Shown here: in pieces, positions 1 to 6,447 of the stretch | Layout of the letters: each line of letters begins with the position of its first letter | Numbering within the stretch: the first letter of the stretch is position 1 | NCBI GenBank assembly: GCA_964604465.1 | Contig: CAZRYZ010000054.1 | Span: 1 to 9,208 of the forward strand | Direction: 5' to 3' | Length of the DNA stretch: 9,208 bases | DNA from: Fluviibacter sp964604465 | Lineage (GTDB): Bacteria; Pseudomonadota; Gammaproteobacteria; Burkholderiales; Rhodocyclaceae | Position numbers and translations under genes: made by a program | The notes under the pieces: generated by a model | The model's input: the letters and a program-made list of their open reading frames with translations, nothing else | Told to the model about the DNA's origin: nothing | Database searches by the model: none

Positions 1-905
1 AAGCCGGTTTCTTCGGCGTCGCTCCGGGCACCAGCGAAAAGACCAACTACAACGCACTCGCCACCCTGAAAGAAAACATCATCTTTACCAACGTCGCACT
101 GACGGACGATGGTGATGTGTGGTGGGAAGGCCTGACCAAGGAGGCTCCGGCGCATCTGATCGACTGGCAAGGCAAAGACTGGACCCCGGAAATCGGCAAG
201 GAAACCGGTCGCAAGGCCGCACACCCCAATTCCCGCTTCACCGCCCCGGCCGCCCAGTGCCCCTCGGTCGATGCCGCCTGGGAAGACCCCGCCGGCGTGC
301 CAATCTCGGCCTTTATCTTCGGCGGCCGTCGTGCGACGACCGTGCCGCTGGTCTATGAAGCTTTCAACTGGAACTATGGTGTCTATCTGGCCTCGACGCT
401 GGGCTCGGAAACCACCGCGGCCGCCTTCGGCGCACAGGGTGTAGTGCGTCGTGACCCGTTCGCCATGCTGCCGTTCTGCGGCTACAACATGGGTGACTAC
501 TTCCGTCACTGGCTGGACATGGGCAAGACCGTGGACAACCCACCGGGCATCTTCTGCGTCAACTGGTTCCGTCTGGATGAAAACGGCAAGTTCATGTGGC
601 CGGGCTTTGGCGACAACATGCGCGTGCTCAAGTGGATCATCGATCGCGTCAAGGGTCGGGTTGCCGCCAAGGAAACCGCGCTGGGCTGGACACCGAACTT
701 TGAAGACATCGACTGGACCGGCCTGGACATGACCCGGGAAGAATTCCAGCGCCTGACCCAGCTGGATACGGCTGGCTGGCAGAAGGAACTCGAGTCGCAC
801 AAGGAGTGGTTCGACAAGCTGGCCGAGCGTCTGCCGCAGGAGCTGGAGCTGATCCGTCAGCTGAGCACTCTGAATATGGCCGAAACCAACAAGCAGGCTG
901 CCTAA
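1..905 (+). CDS. pckG: GTP-dependent phosphoenolpyruvate carboxykinase, C-terminal half (5' end outside window)
   Basis: This enzyme converts oxaloacetate plus GTP to phosphoenolpyruvate, CO2 and GDP in the cytoplasm, the committed step of gluconeogenesis from C4 acids. The reading frame is open from base 3 and gives 300 residues before TAA at 903-905. The family is usually about 600 residues, so roughly half is visible. Recognisable GTP-PEPCK blocks, in order, are GFFGVAPGTS at the very start, FGGRRATTVPLVYEAFNW (bases about 318-371), PFCGYNMGDYFRHW, and the GIFCVNWFR...WPGFGDNMRVL block near bases 547-630. The P-loop and kinase-specific loop lie upstream of the window. The ATP-dependent PckA family is unrelated in these blocks and is excluded. 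No frameshift or missing motif is seen. A hairpin terminator follows the stop by 22 bp. Confidence 0.97.
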   Translation, partial: AGFFGVAPGTSEKTNYNALATLKENIIFTNVALTDDGDVWWEGLTKEAPAHLIDWQGKDWTPEIGKETGRKAAHPNSRFTAPAAQCPSVDAAWEDPAGVPISAFIFGGRRATTVPLVYEAFNWNYGVYLASTLGSETTAAAFGAQGVVRRDPFAMLPFCGYNMGDYFRHWLDMGKTVDNPPGIFCVNWFRLDENGKFMWPGFGDNMRVLKWIIDRVKGRVAAKETALGWTPNFEDIDWTGLDMTREEFQRLTQLDTAGWQKELESHKEWFDKLAERLPQELELIRQLSTLNMAETNKQAA

Positions 906-927
906 GGGTCACGCGCTCCTGGTGCTC

Positions 928-964
928 GCATGCAAAGGCCACCTCCGGGTGGCCTTTTGCATGC
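928..964 (+). terminator. Rho-independent-type hairpin after pckG
   Basis: An inverted repeat runs from 928-943 (GCATGCAAAGGCCACC) to 948-964 (GGTGGCCTTTTGCATGC) around a 4-base TCCG loop. The core is the 7-bp stem GGCCACC/GGTGGCC, preceded by AAA and followed by TTTT, as in an intrinsic terminator. The outer GCATGC/GCATGC arms extend the pairing, with one unpaired T. It sits 22 bp after the pckG stop and 30 bp before the porin ATG, so it either ends the pckG transcript or works as a partial terminator or RNA-stability element between the two genes. Confidence 0.8.
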
Positions 965-994
965 CCGCCACTGACGCCCTCTCCTTCCCCGACC

Positions 995-2401
995 ATGTTA
1001 CCCAGATCGTTACAGCCTCGATCACTTGGCCTTTTGCTCGGGGCAGGACTCTTGCTCGGCAGCGCCAATGCGGCATGGGCACAGACGGATGACGAAGCGA
1101 TTCCCCGGCTAACGACCGAAGAAATCCTCCCGACCCGTTCCGATTTCCAGACCCCGAATACGTTGCTAGGCAACTGGGGAGGTCTCCGCCCCTGGCTGGA
1201 CCAATACGGGGTCAGCTTCACCCTCAACCAGACCAGCGACTATGTTGGAAACACGCAGGGCGGTATGCGCCAAGGCTTCGTCTACGATGGCCTGCTTGAT
1301 CTGGAAGTCGACATCGACCTCAACAAAGCCGTCGGCTGGCATGGCGGCAAGATACATCTAAGTGCTTACGGCATTCAGGGGCAGGATCTCTCCACCCAGT
1401 ACGTGGGCAACATCATGACCATTACTAACGTCGAGTCTCAGCCATCACTGGCCAAGCTAGGCGAATTATGGGCCGAACAGCGGCTGCTAGATGACCGCCT
1501 CGGCATTCGCGCGGGGCTTCTGGAAGCCGACCGCTATTACATCATCAGCCCCACCGCCAATGTCTTCGTTAACTCGACCTTCGGCTTTCCCGATAGCTGG
1601 GAGGTCAACATGCCCGATGGTGGCCCGGGATATCCCAATGCCTCGCCCGGCCTACTGGCCAGCATGGATCTGAATTCTCAATGGAAAGTGACGGCCTCTG
1701 TGATGAACGGCTCACCCATTGGGCCCGGTACATCGGCCACCGACTATGGCGCACGCTTTCCCAGCGGTGACGGCGTCCTCTCCTGGTTCGAGGCTGCTTA
1801 CAACCCCAGCTTACACCTGGGTGAACAGATGCTGCCCGGCTATTACAAACTGGGTGGCTGGTACAACTCGACCCAGGTCGATAACGTGACCCAGGCTGAC
1901 TCGGGGCGTCACTTCGATAATCCGATCAACACGACTTATCGGGGGCAGTACGCGCTATACGGTGTGCTCGATCAAACCGTCTTTCGCGAAGCCCATTCCG
2001 ATACACAGGGTCTGAGCGCTTTTGCCCGCGTCACCTATAACCCGCAAAACGATCGCAACTTCGTCACCTGGTATTTCGACACCGGCCTCGCTTATGTTGG
2101 TCTATTCGATGGCCGCCCCGAGGATATTCTCGGCCTGGGCTTTGCCTGGGCCAAGCTTAGCCCCGATCTCAACAGTGCCATCGCTGCCCAGAATGCCACT
2201 CATGGCACGCAGACGCCAATGGTTTCGCCTGAATCCCTGATTGAACTGACCTATCAGGCGCCGGTCAACCCCTGGCTGACCCTGCAGCCCTATTTCCAAT
2301 ACAGCATCAATCCTGGCGGCAAAGCACCGATGCCCAACAACCCCAATCAGGCCATTCCCAACGCCACCATCGTCGGCTTGCGGGCCAACATTAACTTCTG
2401 A
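995..2401 (+). CDS. Carbohydrate-selective porin, OprB family
   Basis: The predicted product is a 468-residue outer-membrane beta-barrel of the OprB family, which lets sugars and other small polar solutes into the periplasm. Residues 1-29 form a Sec signal peptide: RSLQPRS n-region, a Leu/Gly-rich core LGLLLGAGLLLG, and likely cleavage after AWA. The mature part carries family landmarks: LLGNWGGLRPWLDQYGV (57-73), YDGLLDLEVDIDL (97-109), a GELWAEQRLLDDRLGIRAG segment (156-174), FPDSWEVNMP (198-207), and alternating amphipathic strands to a terminal Phe (GLRANINF), the usual barrel-assembly signal. ATG 995 is the only ATG that keeps the signal peptide. No Shine-Dalgarno is visible, since the bases before it are pyrimidine-rich. 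The open frame extends back to 806, but those residues overlap pckG and its terminator and are not porin-like. Substrate is unknown. It ends 2 bp from the convergent ampD. Confidence 0.93.
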   Translation: MLPRSLQPRSLGLLLGAGLLLGSANAAWAQTDDEAIPRLTTEEILPTRSDFQTPNTLLGNWGGLRPWLDQYGVSFTLNQTSDYVGNTQGGMRQGFVYDGLLDLEVDIDLNKAVGWHGGKIHLSAYGIQGQDLSTQYVGNIMTITNVESQPSLAKLGELWAEQRLLDDRLGIRAGLLEADRYYIISPTANVFVNSTFGFPDSWEVNMPDGGPGYPNASPGLLASMDLNSQWKVTASVMNGSPIGPGTSATDYGARFPSGDGVLSWFEAAYNPSLHLGEQMLPGYYKLGGWYNSTQVDNVTQADSGRHFDNPINTTYRGQYALYGVLDQTVFREAHSDTQGLSAFARVTYNPQNDRNFVTWYFDTGLAYVGLFDGRPEDILGLGFAWAKLSPDLNSAIAAQNATHGTQTPMVSPESLIELTYQAPVNPWLTLQPYFQYSINPGGKAPMPNNPNQAIPNATIVGLRANINF

Positions 2402-2403
2402 TC

Positions 2404-2967
2404 TCAGGGCACCACGCTCAAGTCAGGACAGACGGCACGCACCTGCGCCCAATCAAAATACGGACCGGGGTCGGTTTTACGTCCCGGCGCCACGTGCGAA
2501 TGACTGGTCACCGCCTTGATCGGCAATGCGCCCTGCAAGTCCTTGAGCAGTCCTTGAAGTGTTTCATACTGTGCAGCCGAAAAAGGTGTTGCATCGTCCC
2601 CTTCCAGTTCGATACCCACCGAAAAATCATTGCAGCGTTCGCGCCCCTGCCAGCTTGAAACACCGGCATGCCAGGCACGCGCCGTGACCGGCACAAACTG
2701 GATGAGCTCACCGTTTCGCCGTATAAAAAAATGCGCCGAAACTTTCAATGATGCAATTTCGGCAAAGTACGGGTGCGCCTTCGGGTCCAGCTGATTCGTA
2801 AAAAGCGCTTCCACGCCCGGGCCACCAAACTCGCCCGGCGGCAGGCTTATCGCATGAATCACCACCAGATCCACCGGCACACCCGGAGTACGTGCATCCT
2901 GATTCGGCGATTCAACGCAGCGGGCAGCGTGATACCACCCCGCATCCCAACCCGGCTCCTTAGACAT
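2404..2967 (-). CDS. ampD: 1,6-anhydro-N-acetylmuramyl-L-alanine amidase AmpD
   Basis: AmpD is a cytoplasmic zinc amidase that removes the peptide from 1,6-anhydroMurNAc-peptides during cell-wall recycling. In species with inducible AmpC it thereby limits beta-lactamase induction. The 187-residue product is a normal length and has no signal peptide. The zinc ligands are in place: H38 in VVIHAISLPPGEFGGP, then H158 and D166 in HVAPGRKTDPGPYFDW. E120 and K164 match the catalytic Glu and Lys positions of the family. ATG 2967 gives MSKEPGW, close to the usual AmpD N-terminus. It overlaps the end of the upstream TAXI gene by 8 bp (ATGTCTAA), so translation is probably coupled. Further in-frame ATGs lie just upstream; the one at 2976 has GGAG 9 bases before it and may be the real start, adding three residues. 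No ampE follows, because the next gene is the convergent porin. Confidence 0.95.
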   Translation of the reverse strand: MSKEPGWDAGWYHAARCVESPNQDARTPGVPVDLVVIHAISLPPGEFGGPGVEALFTNQLDPKAHPYFAEIASLKVSAHFFIRRNGELIQFVPVTARAWHAGVSSWQGRERCNDFSVGIELEGDDATPFSAAQYETLQGLLKDLQGALPIKAVTSHSHVAPGRKTDPGPYFDWAQVRAVCPDLSVVP

Positions 2968-4396
2968 CGTCACCATCGCCATCGTCTCCATCCAGACCAT
3001 TGATGCCGACCACCGGGCTCTGCGGCAGGGCGTGCTTATTGTAGCCATCACGCAATACGCAATTGCGCACATAGTCGATCGACGTACGTAAGGTGTAATA
3101 GTCACCGGTAATAGACTTGGGAATGCGCATACCCAGCGCCTCACGCTCCATGGCATCCAGCTGCGCCAAGTAGGTAGACTTCTGTCCGGGGTCATAGCCC
3201 GAAACCAGCGACTGCTCGAAAAACTTCAACGCGCCATACATCCGGTCAATGCGGGTGCGCACCCGCTTCTTGTAGTAATTGGGCATCGAGCGTAAGAACG
3301 GATAAGCGATCGCAGCAAAGGGCAACAAAGTGATGACCAGCCGGCGAATAAACTCCGCCACCCAGAAGGGCAGATACTCTACGAGGAGCGGTGTGCCCTT
3401 TTCGTAAAAGATCTCGGCTTCCTTGCTCCGCGTCTGCGTGCTGTCTACAAATGCCGGAAACTGTCCTTCATGCGAGAAAAAACTCTCCCTGCCGTTGATG
3501 TGTCGTGCCGCCATCAGAAAGAGGGTCTGAATTGCCGGATGCAAGCGGTGATCAATCTGGATCTCGGTGCTACTGGCCAGTAGCGTGTACTCCTGATCCG
3601 GATAATTGTCTTTTATCCGAAGGCCACCCTCGGGGACAGTAACCACTTCAATCTCAGGCACCCGGCGGGCGAACGCTTTAGCACGCTCGAAATTCACCAA
3701 CTGTAACCCCGGCATGGCAATGAGCTTCTGCACATTGGGCGCGTCATAGGTATCGACAATGCACATCCCGTCAATCTGGTGCTGCGCCAGCGCCTGAATG
3801 GCTTCCGCGTCCGGTAATTGCTTGAAGTGTGACTGATCAACATCAAAACCACTCAAGGTGATTACCCGCTCGGCGATCAGATGCGTGCCACTGCCCGGCG
3901 TGCCAATGTTCAGCGAACCTGATAGCAGGATCTGAGCCCGCCGGATTGAATCAGGCTCTTGTGCACCCCGGTAGAAACACCAGAATGGCTGAAAATTGAC
4001 ACTGCCCAGCGTCTCGATGCCCGGCGCATGCGGCCTGGCCGCACCCGCCATCACAAAGGCTGCCCGCACCGGATCGCTCTGATCCTGCAGTCGTTTCACA
4101 TTCTCGACTGATCCTTCGGTGGCAACCAGGGTCATGGTCACACCCCGCTCGGCAAAATACCGCTGATAGGCCTTACCCAGCATTTCATTCGAACTACCGG
4201 CCGGCCCCGTTGCCACGACCACATGGCGGGGCGGTGCGGGATCCGCAATCCAGAGCGCCGCCACCAGCAATAACAACAACAGCACCAATGCCGGCCAGGT
4301 CTCGTGAACGAACGATCGTAAATCCCGCCAGCCATCAAACAGTGTCTCGCGAATGGCGCTTAGCTGATCCCGGACATCCTCTCGTACACTCCCCAT
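2960..4396 (-). CDS. Membrane-anchored TAXI-family (TRAP-type) solute-binding protein
   Basis: The 478-residue product has a TAXI-type periplasmic solute-binding domain held between two membrane spans. TM1 is about residues 34-51 (WPALVLLLLLLVAALWIAD). The binding domain follows at about 57-330, with VVVATGPAGSSNEMLGKAY, SLNIGTPGSGTHLIAERV and DGMCIVDTYDAPNVQ typical of the family. TM2 is about 346-368 and is followed by the basic PNYYKKRVRTRIDR, so the last 110 residues are probably cytoplasmic. That tail ends in an acidic run (GLDGDDGDGDDV). Ordinary TAXI proteins are about 320 residues, secreted, and partnered by a fused TRAP permease; none is encoded here. It may be a receptor or an orphan transporter subunit, and the ligand is unknown. 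It overlaps ampD by 8 bp and is divergent from the MFS gene. ATG 4396 has only a weak GGGG-type ribosome site. Confidence 0.85.
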   Translation of the reverse strand: MGSVREDVRDQLSAIRETLFDGWRDLRSFVHETWPALVLLLLLLVAALWIADPAPPRHVVVATGPAGSSNEMLGKAYQRYFAERGVTMTLVATEGSVENVKRLQDQSDPVRAAFVMAGAARPHAPGIETLGSVNFQPFWCFYRGAQEPDSIRRAQILLSGSLNIGTPGSGTHLIAERVITLSGFDVDQSHFKQLPDAEAIQALAQHQIDGMCIVDTYDAPNVQKLIAMPGLQLVNFERAKAFARRVPEIEVVTVPEGGLRIKDNYPDQEYTLLASSTEIQIDHRLHPAIQTLFLMAARHINGRESFFSHEGQFPAFVDSTQTRSKEAEIFYEKGTPLLVEYLPFWVAEFIRRLVITLLPFAAIAYPFLRSMPNYYKKRVRTRIDRMYGALKFFEQSLVSGYDPGQKSTYLAQLDAMEREALGMRIPKSITGDYYTLRTSIDYVRNCVLRDGYNKHALPQSPVVGINGLDGDDGDGDDV

Positions 4397-4456
4397 GCTT
4401 GCCCCGATGCCTACTCACAATGCGTAAAACCGAAGACTAACGGATAATCGCCGGCT
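4397..4456. promoter_or_regulatory. Divergent promoter region between the TAXI gene and the MFS gene
   Basis: This 60-bp gap must hold the start signals for the divergent TAXI-ampD (minus) and MFS (plus) units, unless promoters lie inside the coding ends. On the plus strand GATAAT at 4443-4448 is one mismatch from the -10 consensus. It would place the transcription start around 4454-4456, right at the MFS ATG (4457). I see no good -35 at the matching distance and no convincing minus-strand promoter. No operator-like inverted repeat stands out. Confidence 0.35.
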
Positions 4457-5800
4457 ATGAACAGCATGACACCGACTAATTCAGCAAATTCCACCACCCC
4501 GGTCAATTCGCGGCACCGGGTAGCCCTAGCAGCGTGCTTCGGTACCTTCCTCGAGTGGTATGACTTCCTCACCTTCGCTGCGCTGGCCGTCTGGTTCGCG
4601 CCCCTCTTCTTTCCTCCGGATAACCCCACTGCGGCCTTGCTCGCCAGTCTCGCCACCTTTGGTGCCGGTATGGTGGTGCGCCCGCTAGGCGCCGCCCTGT
4701 TTGGTTCGCTGGGAGATCGGATCGGCCGGCGCAAGGTCTTCATGATCACGATCGTTCTGATGGGCGGTGCCACGCTGGCCGTCGGCCTGCTGCCCACCTA
4801 CGCACAAGTGGGCCTGTGGGCACCCGCCATGCTCGTCACCCTGCGCCTGCTGCAAGGCCTGTCGGCAGGTGGGGAGATCGGCGGCAGCGCGGTGTATCTG
4901 ACCGAACATGCCCCTGTGAAGAACCGCGGGCTTTATACCAGCGTACTCCAGCTGATGGGCCCACTCGGCATTCTGGCCTCAACGCTGCAAATCGCCTTCC
5001 TGCAGCGTTGGCTCTCGGTCGACGACTTCATGGCCTGGGGTTGGCGCGTTCCCTTCTGGGTCTCGCTTCTGTTGCTACTAATCTCGCTCAAGGTGCGCGC
5101 TGCCCTGCATGAAACCCCGATCTTTCATGCCCTGCAGGCACAGGCCGCTCTGGCCAAAACCCCGCTGCGGGACTGTTTCCGCGACCGCCAGACACTCGCC
5201 CGCATGGGGATTCTATTTCTGTGCATCTCGGCCGGTGGCGGGGTGCTCTTCTTCTCGGCGCAGGTTTACAGCGGCGTCTTTCTCAAAACAGTAGCCGGGC
5301 TAGATGGCGCCAGTAGCAGCCTGCTGGTGGCCATTGGCACAGCAACGCTCTTTCCAATGACCCTACTCGCTGGCTGGTGCTCCGACCGCATTGGTCGACG
5401 TCCGGTCATTCTGGCTGGCCTCGGGCTCGGCGCGCTCAGTATCTACAGCATCTTTAGCCAGTGGTTCCTCATCGGTACAACGGCCACACAGTCAGGCTTC
5501 TGGCAAGCTGCCGGCCTGATGGTGCTCATCACGCTGCCATTGGCGCTGGTCACCGGTCCGCAAACCGCCATCCTCGCCGAGCTCTTCCCCGCCCGCACCC
5601 GCTATAGTGCTGCGGCACTCCCTCACAACCTGGCGGCTGGCTGGATCGGCGGATTACTGCCCTTCTTTGTCACGCTGATTAACGAGCAGAGCGGCAACCC
5701 GCTGGCCGGTCTGTGGTACCCGACACTGCTTCTGGCCTTGGCGTTTGTTGTCGCGCTACGCTGGCTGCCTGAAACCCGGGGCACTGATCTGAGCCGCTAG
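4457..5800 (+). CDS. MFS transporter, metabolite:H+ symporter (MHS) type
   Basis: The predicted product is a 447-residue inner-membrane proton symporter of the major facilitator superfamily with about 12 membrane spans. The MHS subfamily includes KgtP, ProP, ShiA and citrate carriers. Landmarks are EWYDF in TM1 (33-37), the first loop motif GSLGDRIGRRKVF (83-95), RLLQGLSAGGEIGGSAVYLTE in TM4 (130-150), WGWRVPFW before TM6 (194-201), the duplicated loop SDRIGRRP between TM8 and TM9 (309-316), and AELFPARTRYSAAALPHN (374-391). It ends LPETRG plus a short tail. The substrate is probably a small carboxylate, amino acid or osmolyte, but the sequence does not say which. ATG 4457 is the earliest possible start because an in-frame TAA lies at 4445. 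No Shine-Dalgarno is visible; ATG 4466 is an alternative. Its TAG overlaps the stop of the convergent mepK gene. Confidence 0.92.
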   Translation: MNSMTPTNSANSTTPVNSRHRVALAACFGTFLEWYDFLTFAALAVWFAPLFFPPDNPTAALLASLATFGAGMVVRPLGAALFGSLGDRIGRRKVFMITIVLMGGATLAVGLLPTYAQVGLWAPAMLVTLRLLQGLSAGGEIGGSAVYLTEHAPVKNRGLYTSVLQLMGPLGILASTLQIAFLQRWLSVDDFMAWGWRVPFWVSLLLLLISLKVRAALHETPIFHALQAQAALAKTPLRDCFRDRQTLARMGILFLCISAGGGVLFFSAQVYSGVFLKTVAGLDGASSSLLVAIGTATLFPMTLLAGWCSDRIGRRPVILAGLGLGALSIYSIFSQWFLIGTTATQSGFWQAAGLMVLITLPLALVTGPQTAILAELFPARTRYSAAALPHNLAAGWIGGLLPFFVTLINEQSGNPLAGLWYPTLLLALAFVVALRWLPETRGTDLSR

Positions 5801-5810
5801 CCCCAGTGCC
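5780..5810. other. Stem-loop centred on the shared stop codons of the MFS and mepK genes
   Basis: GGCACTG (5780-5786) and CAGTGCC (5804-5810) are perfect 7-bp complements around a 17-base loop. CC/GG could extend the stem beyond a 2-base bulge. The loop contains CTAG (5797-5800), which gives TAG on both strands. No T run follows on either strand, so it is not a standard intrinsic terminator. It may still form a 3'-end structure for both convergent transcripts. Confidence 0.35.
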
Positions 5811-6438
5811 GGACACGGCCGGTATCAATGTGCACGAACTGCTCGCGCGGGTAATAGCCAACGCCACCGGCTTGCAGGGACAAGGCCGCATCGCGCAACT
5901 CGGCCAGCGGCACGCCAGGGAGTCGCACATCAATCGCCTTGCCTTCCATGTGCAAGCTACGCTTGGCTACGCCGCCCCCGCGTGAATTGCGCAGATGGTC
6001 ATTGGTCTCAGGGCAGCGGTATCCGGAGATCACCTCGAAGGCCCCGAGCGATTGCCCACCCAGCGCCCGGCGCACGCCGTGCAGCAGGTCAAACAGCTGC
6101 GGATCCATCTGACCTACTGTTCCCGAATAATGGTCCCGTAAAAAGCGGTTCAGGCTCGATAGCGCATCCGGCACATACTGCCCATCGACGGCATAAACGA
6201 GGCTGATGCGCTCCCGGGTGTGCGTGTGATTGAACGCCAGTACTCGTCCCGCCGCATCACCGGCTAGCGTGGCCGCCGGTGTCTGCATAAACGTCTGCGC
6301 AGCACCCGCGCGCGGCTGCGCCGCATGGGCACGATTAAGGGTGGTGAGTGGCAGTGCCACACCCCCCGCCGTCAGTCGCACGGCCTGTGTCAGGAACCCG
6401 CGCCGATCAAATCGTTTTGATTTCATGGAGTTATTCAT
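5797..6438 (-). CDS. mepK: Tat-exported murein endopeptidase, MepK/YcbK family (DUF882, peptidase M15-like)
   Basis: This is a zinc-dependent periplasmic endopeptidase. Its E. coli relative MepK (YcbK) cuts mDAP-mDAP (3-3) peptidoglycan cross-links. The 213-residue product begins with a twin-arginine signal: FDRRGFLTQ at 10-18, a hydrophobic stretch, then AHAA near 37-40, so it is exported folded. The catalytic domain (about 65-213) shows SGYRCPETN (138-146), SLHMEGKAIDV with ligands H163 and D170, GGVGYYP, and FVHIDTGRVRHW with ligand H203. These match YcbK closely in order and spacing. The start could be ATG 6438 or ATG 6426 (MKSKRFDRR); neither has a clear ribosome site, and 6438 keeps the gap after ldtD to 9 bp. 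It is last in the acyltransferase-ldtD-mepK operon, next to the enzyme that builds its substrate bond, as in E. coli ycbB-ycbK. Confidence 0.9.
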   Translation of the reverse strand: MNNSMKSKRFDRRGFLTQAVRLTAGGVALPLTTLNRAHAAQPRAGAAQTFMQTPAATLAGDAAGRVLAFNHTHTRERISLVYAVDGQYVPDALSSLNRFLRDHYSGTVGQMDPQLFDLLHGVRRALGGQSLGAFEVISGYRCPETNDHLRNSRGGGVAKRSLHMEGKAIDVRLPGVPLAELRDAALSLQAGGVGYYPREQFVHIDTGRVRHWG

Positions 6439-6447
6439 CTTTTCATT

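Noticed and set aside
806..994. N-terminal extension of the porin reading frame back to 806
   Set aside because: It overlaps the end of pckG and reads through the terminator hairpin, its residues are not porin-like, and a clear signal peptide starts at ATG 995.
649..1227. 192-codon minus-strand open frame across the pckG end and porin start
   Set aside because: It is antisense to two well-supported genes, spans the terminator hairpin, and its product resembles no family I recognise.
2968..3195. Extension of the ampD frame upstream to 3195
   Set aside because: Most of it is the TAXI gene read in another frame (Trp/Met/Arg-rich, no family similarity). Only the nearest ATGs, such as 2976, are credible starts.
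6435..6446. Three-codon open frame (Met-Lys-Arg-stop) bridging the ldtD stop and the mepK ATG
   Set aside because: It could pass ribosomes from ldtD to mepK, since its TGA overlaps the mepK ATG, but such a short frame is expected by chance in this AT-rich gap and has no ribosome site.
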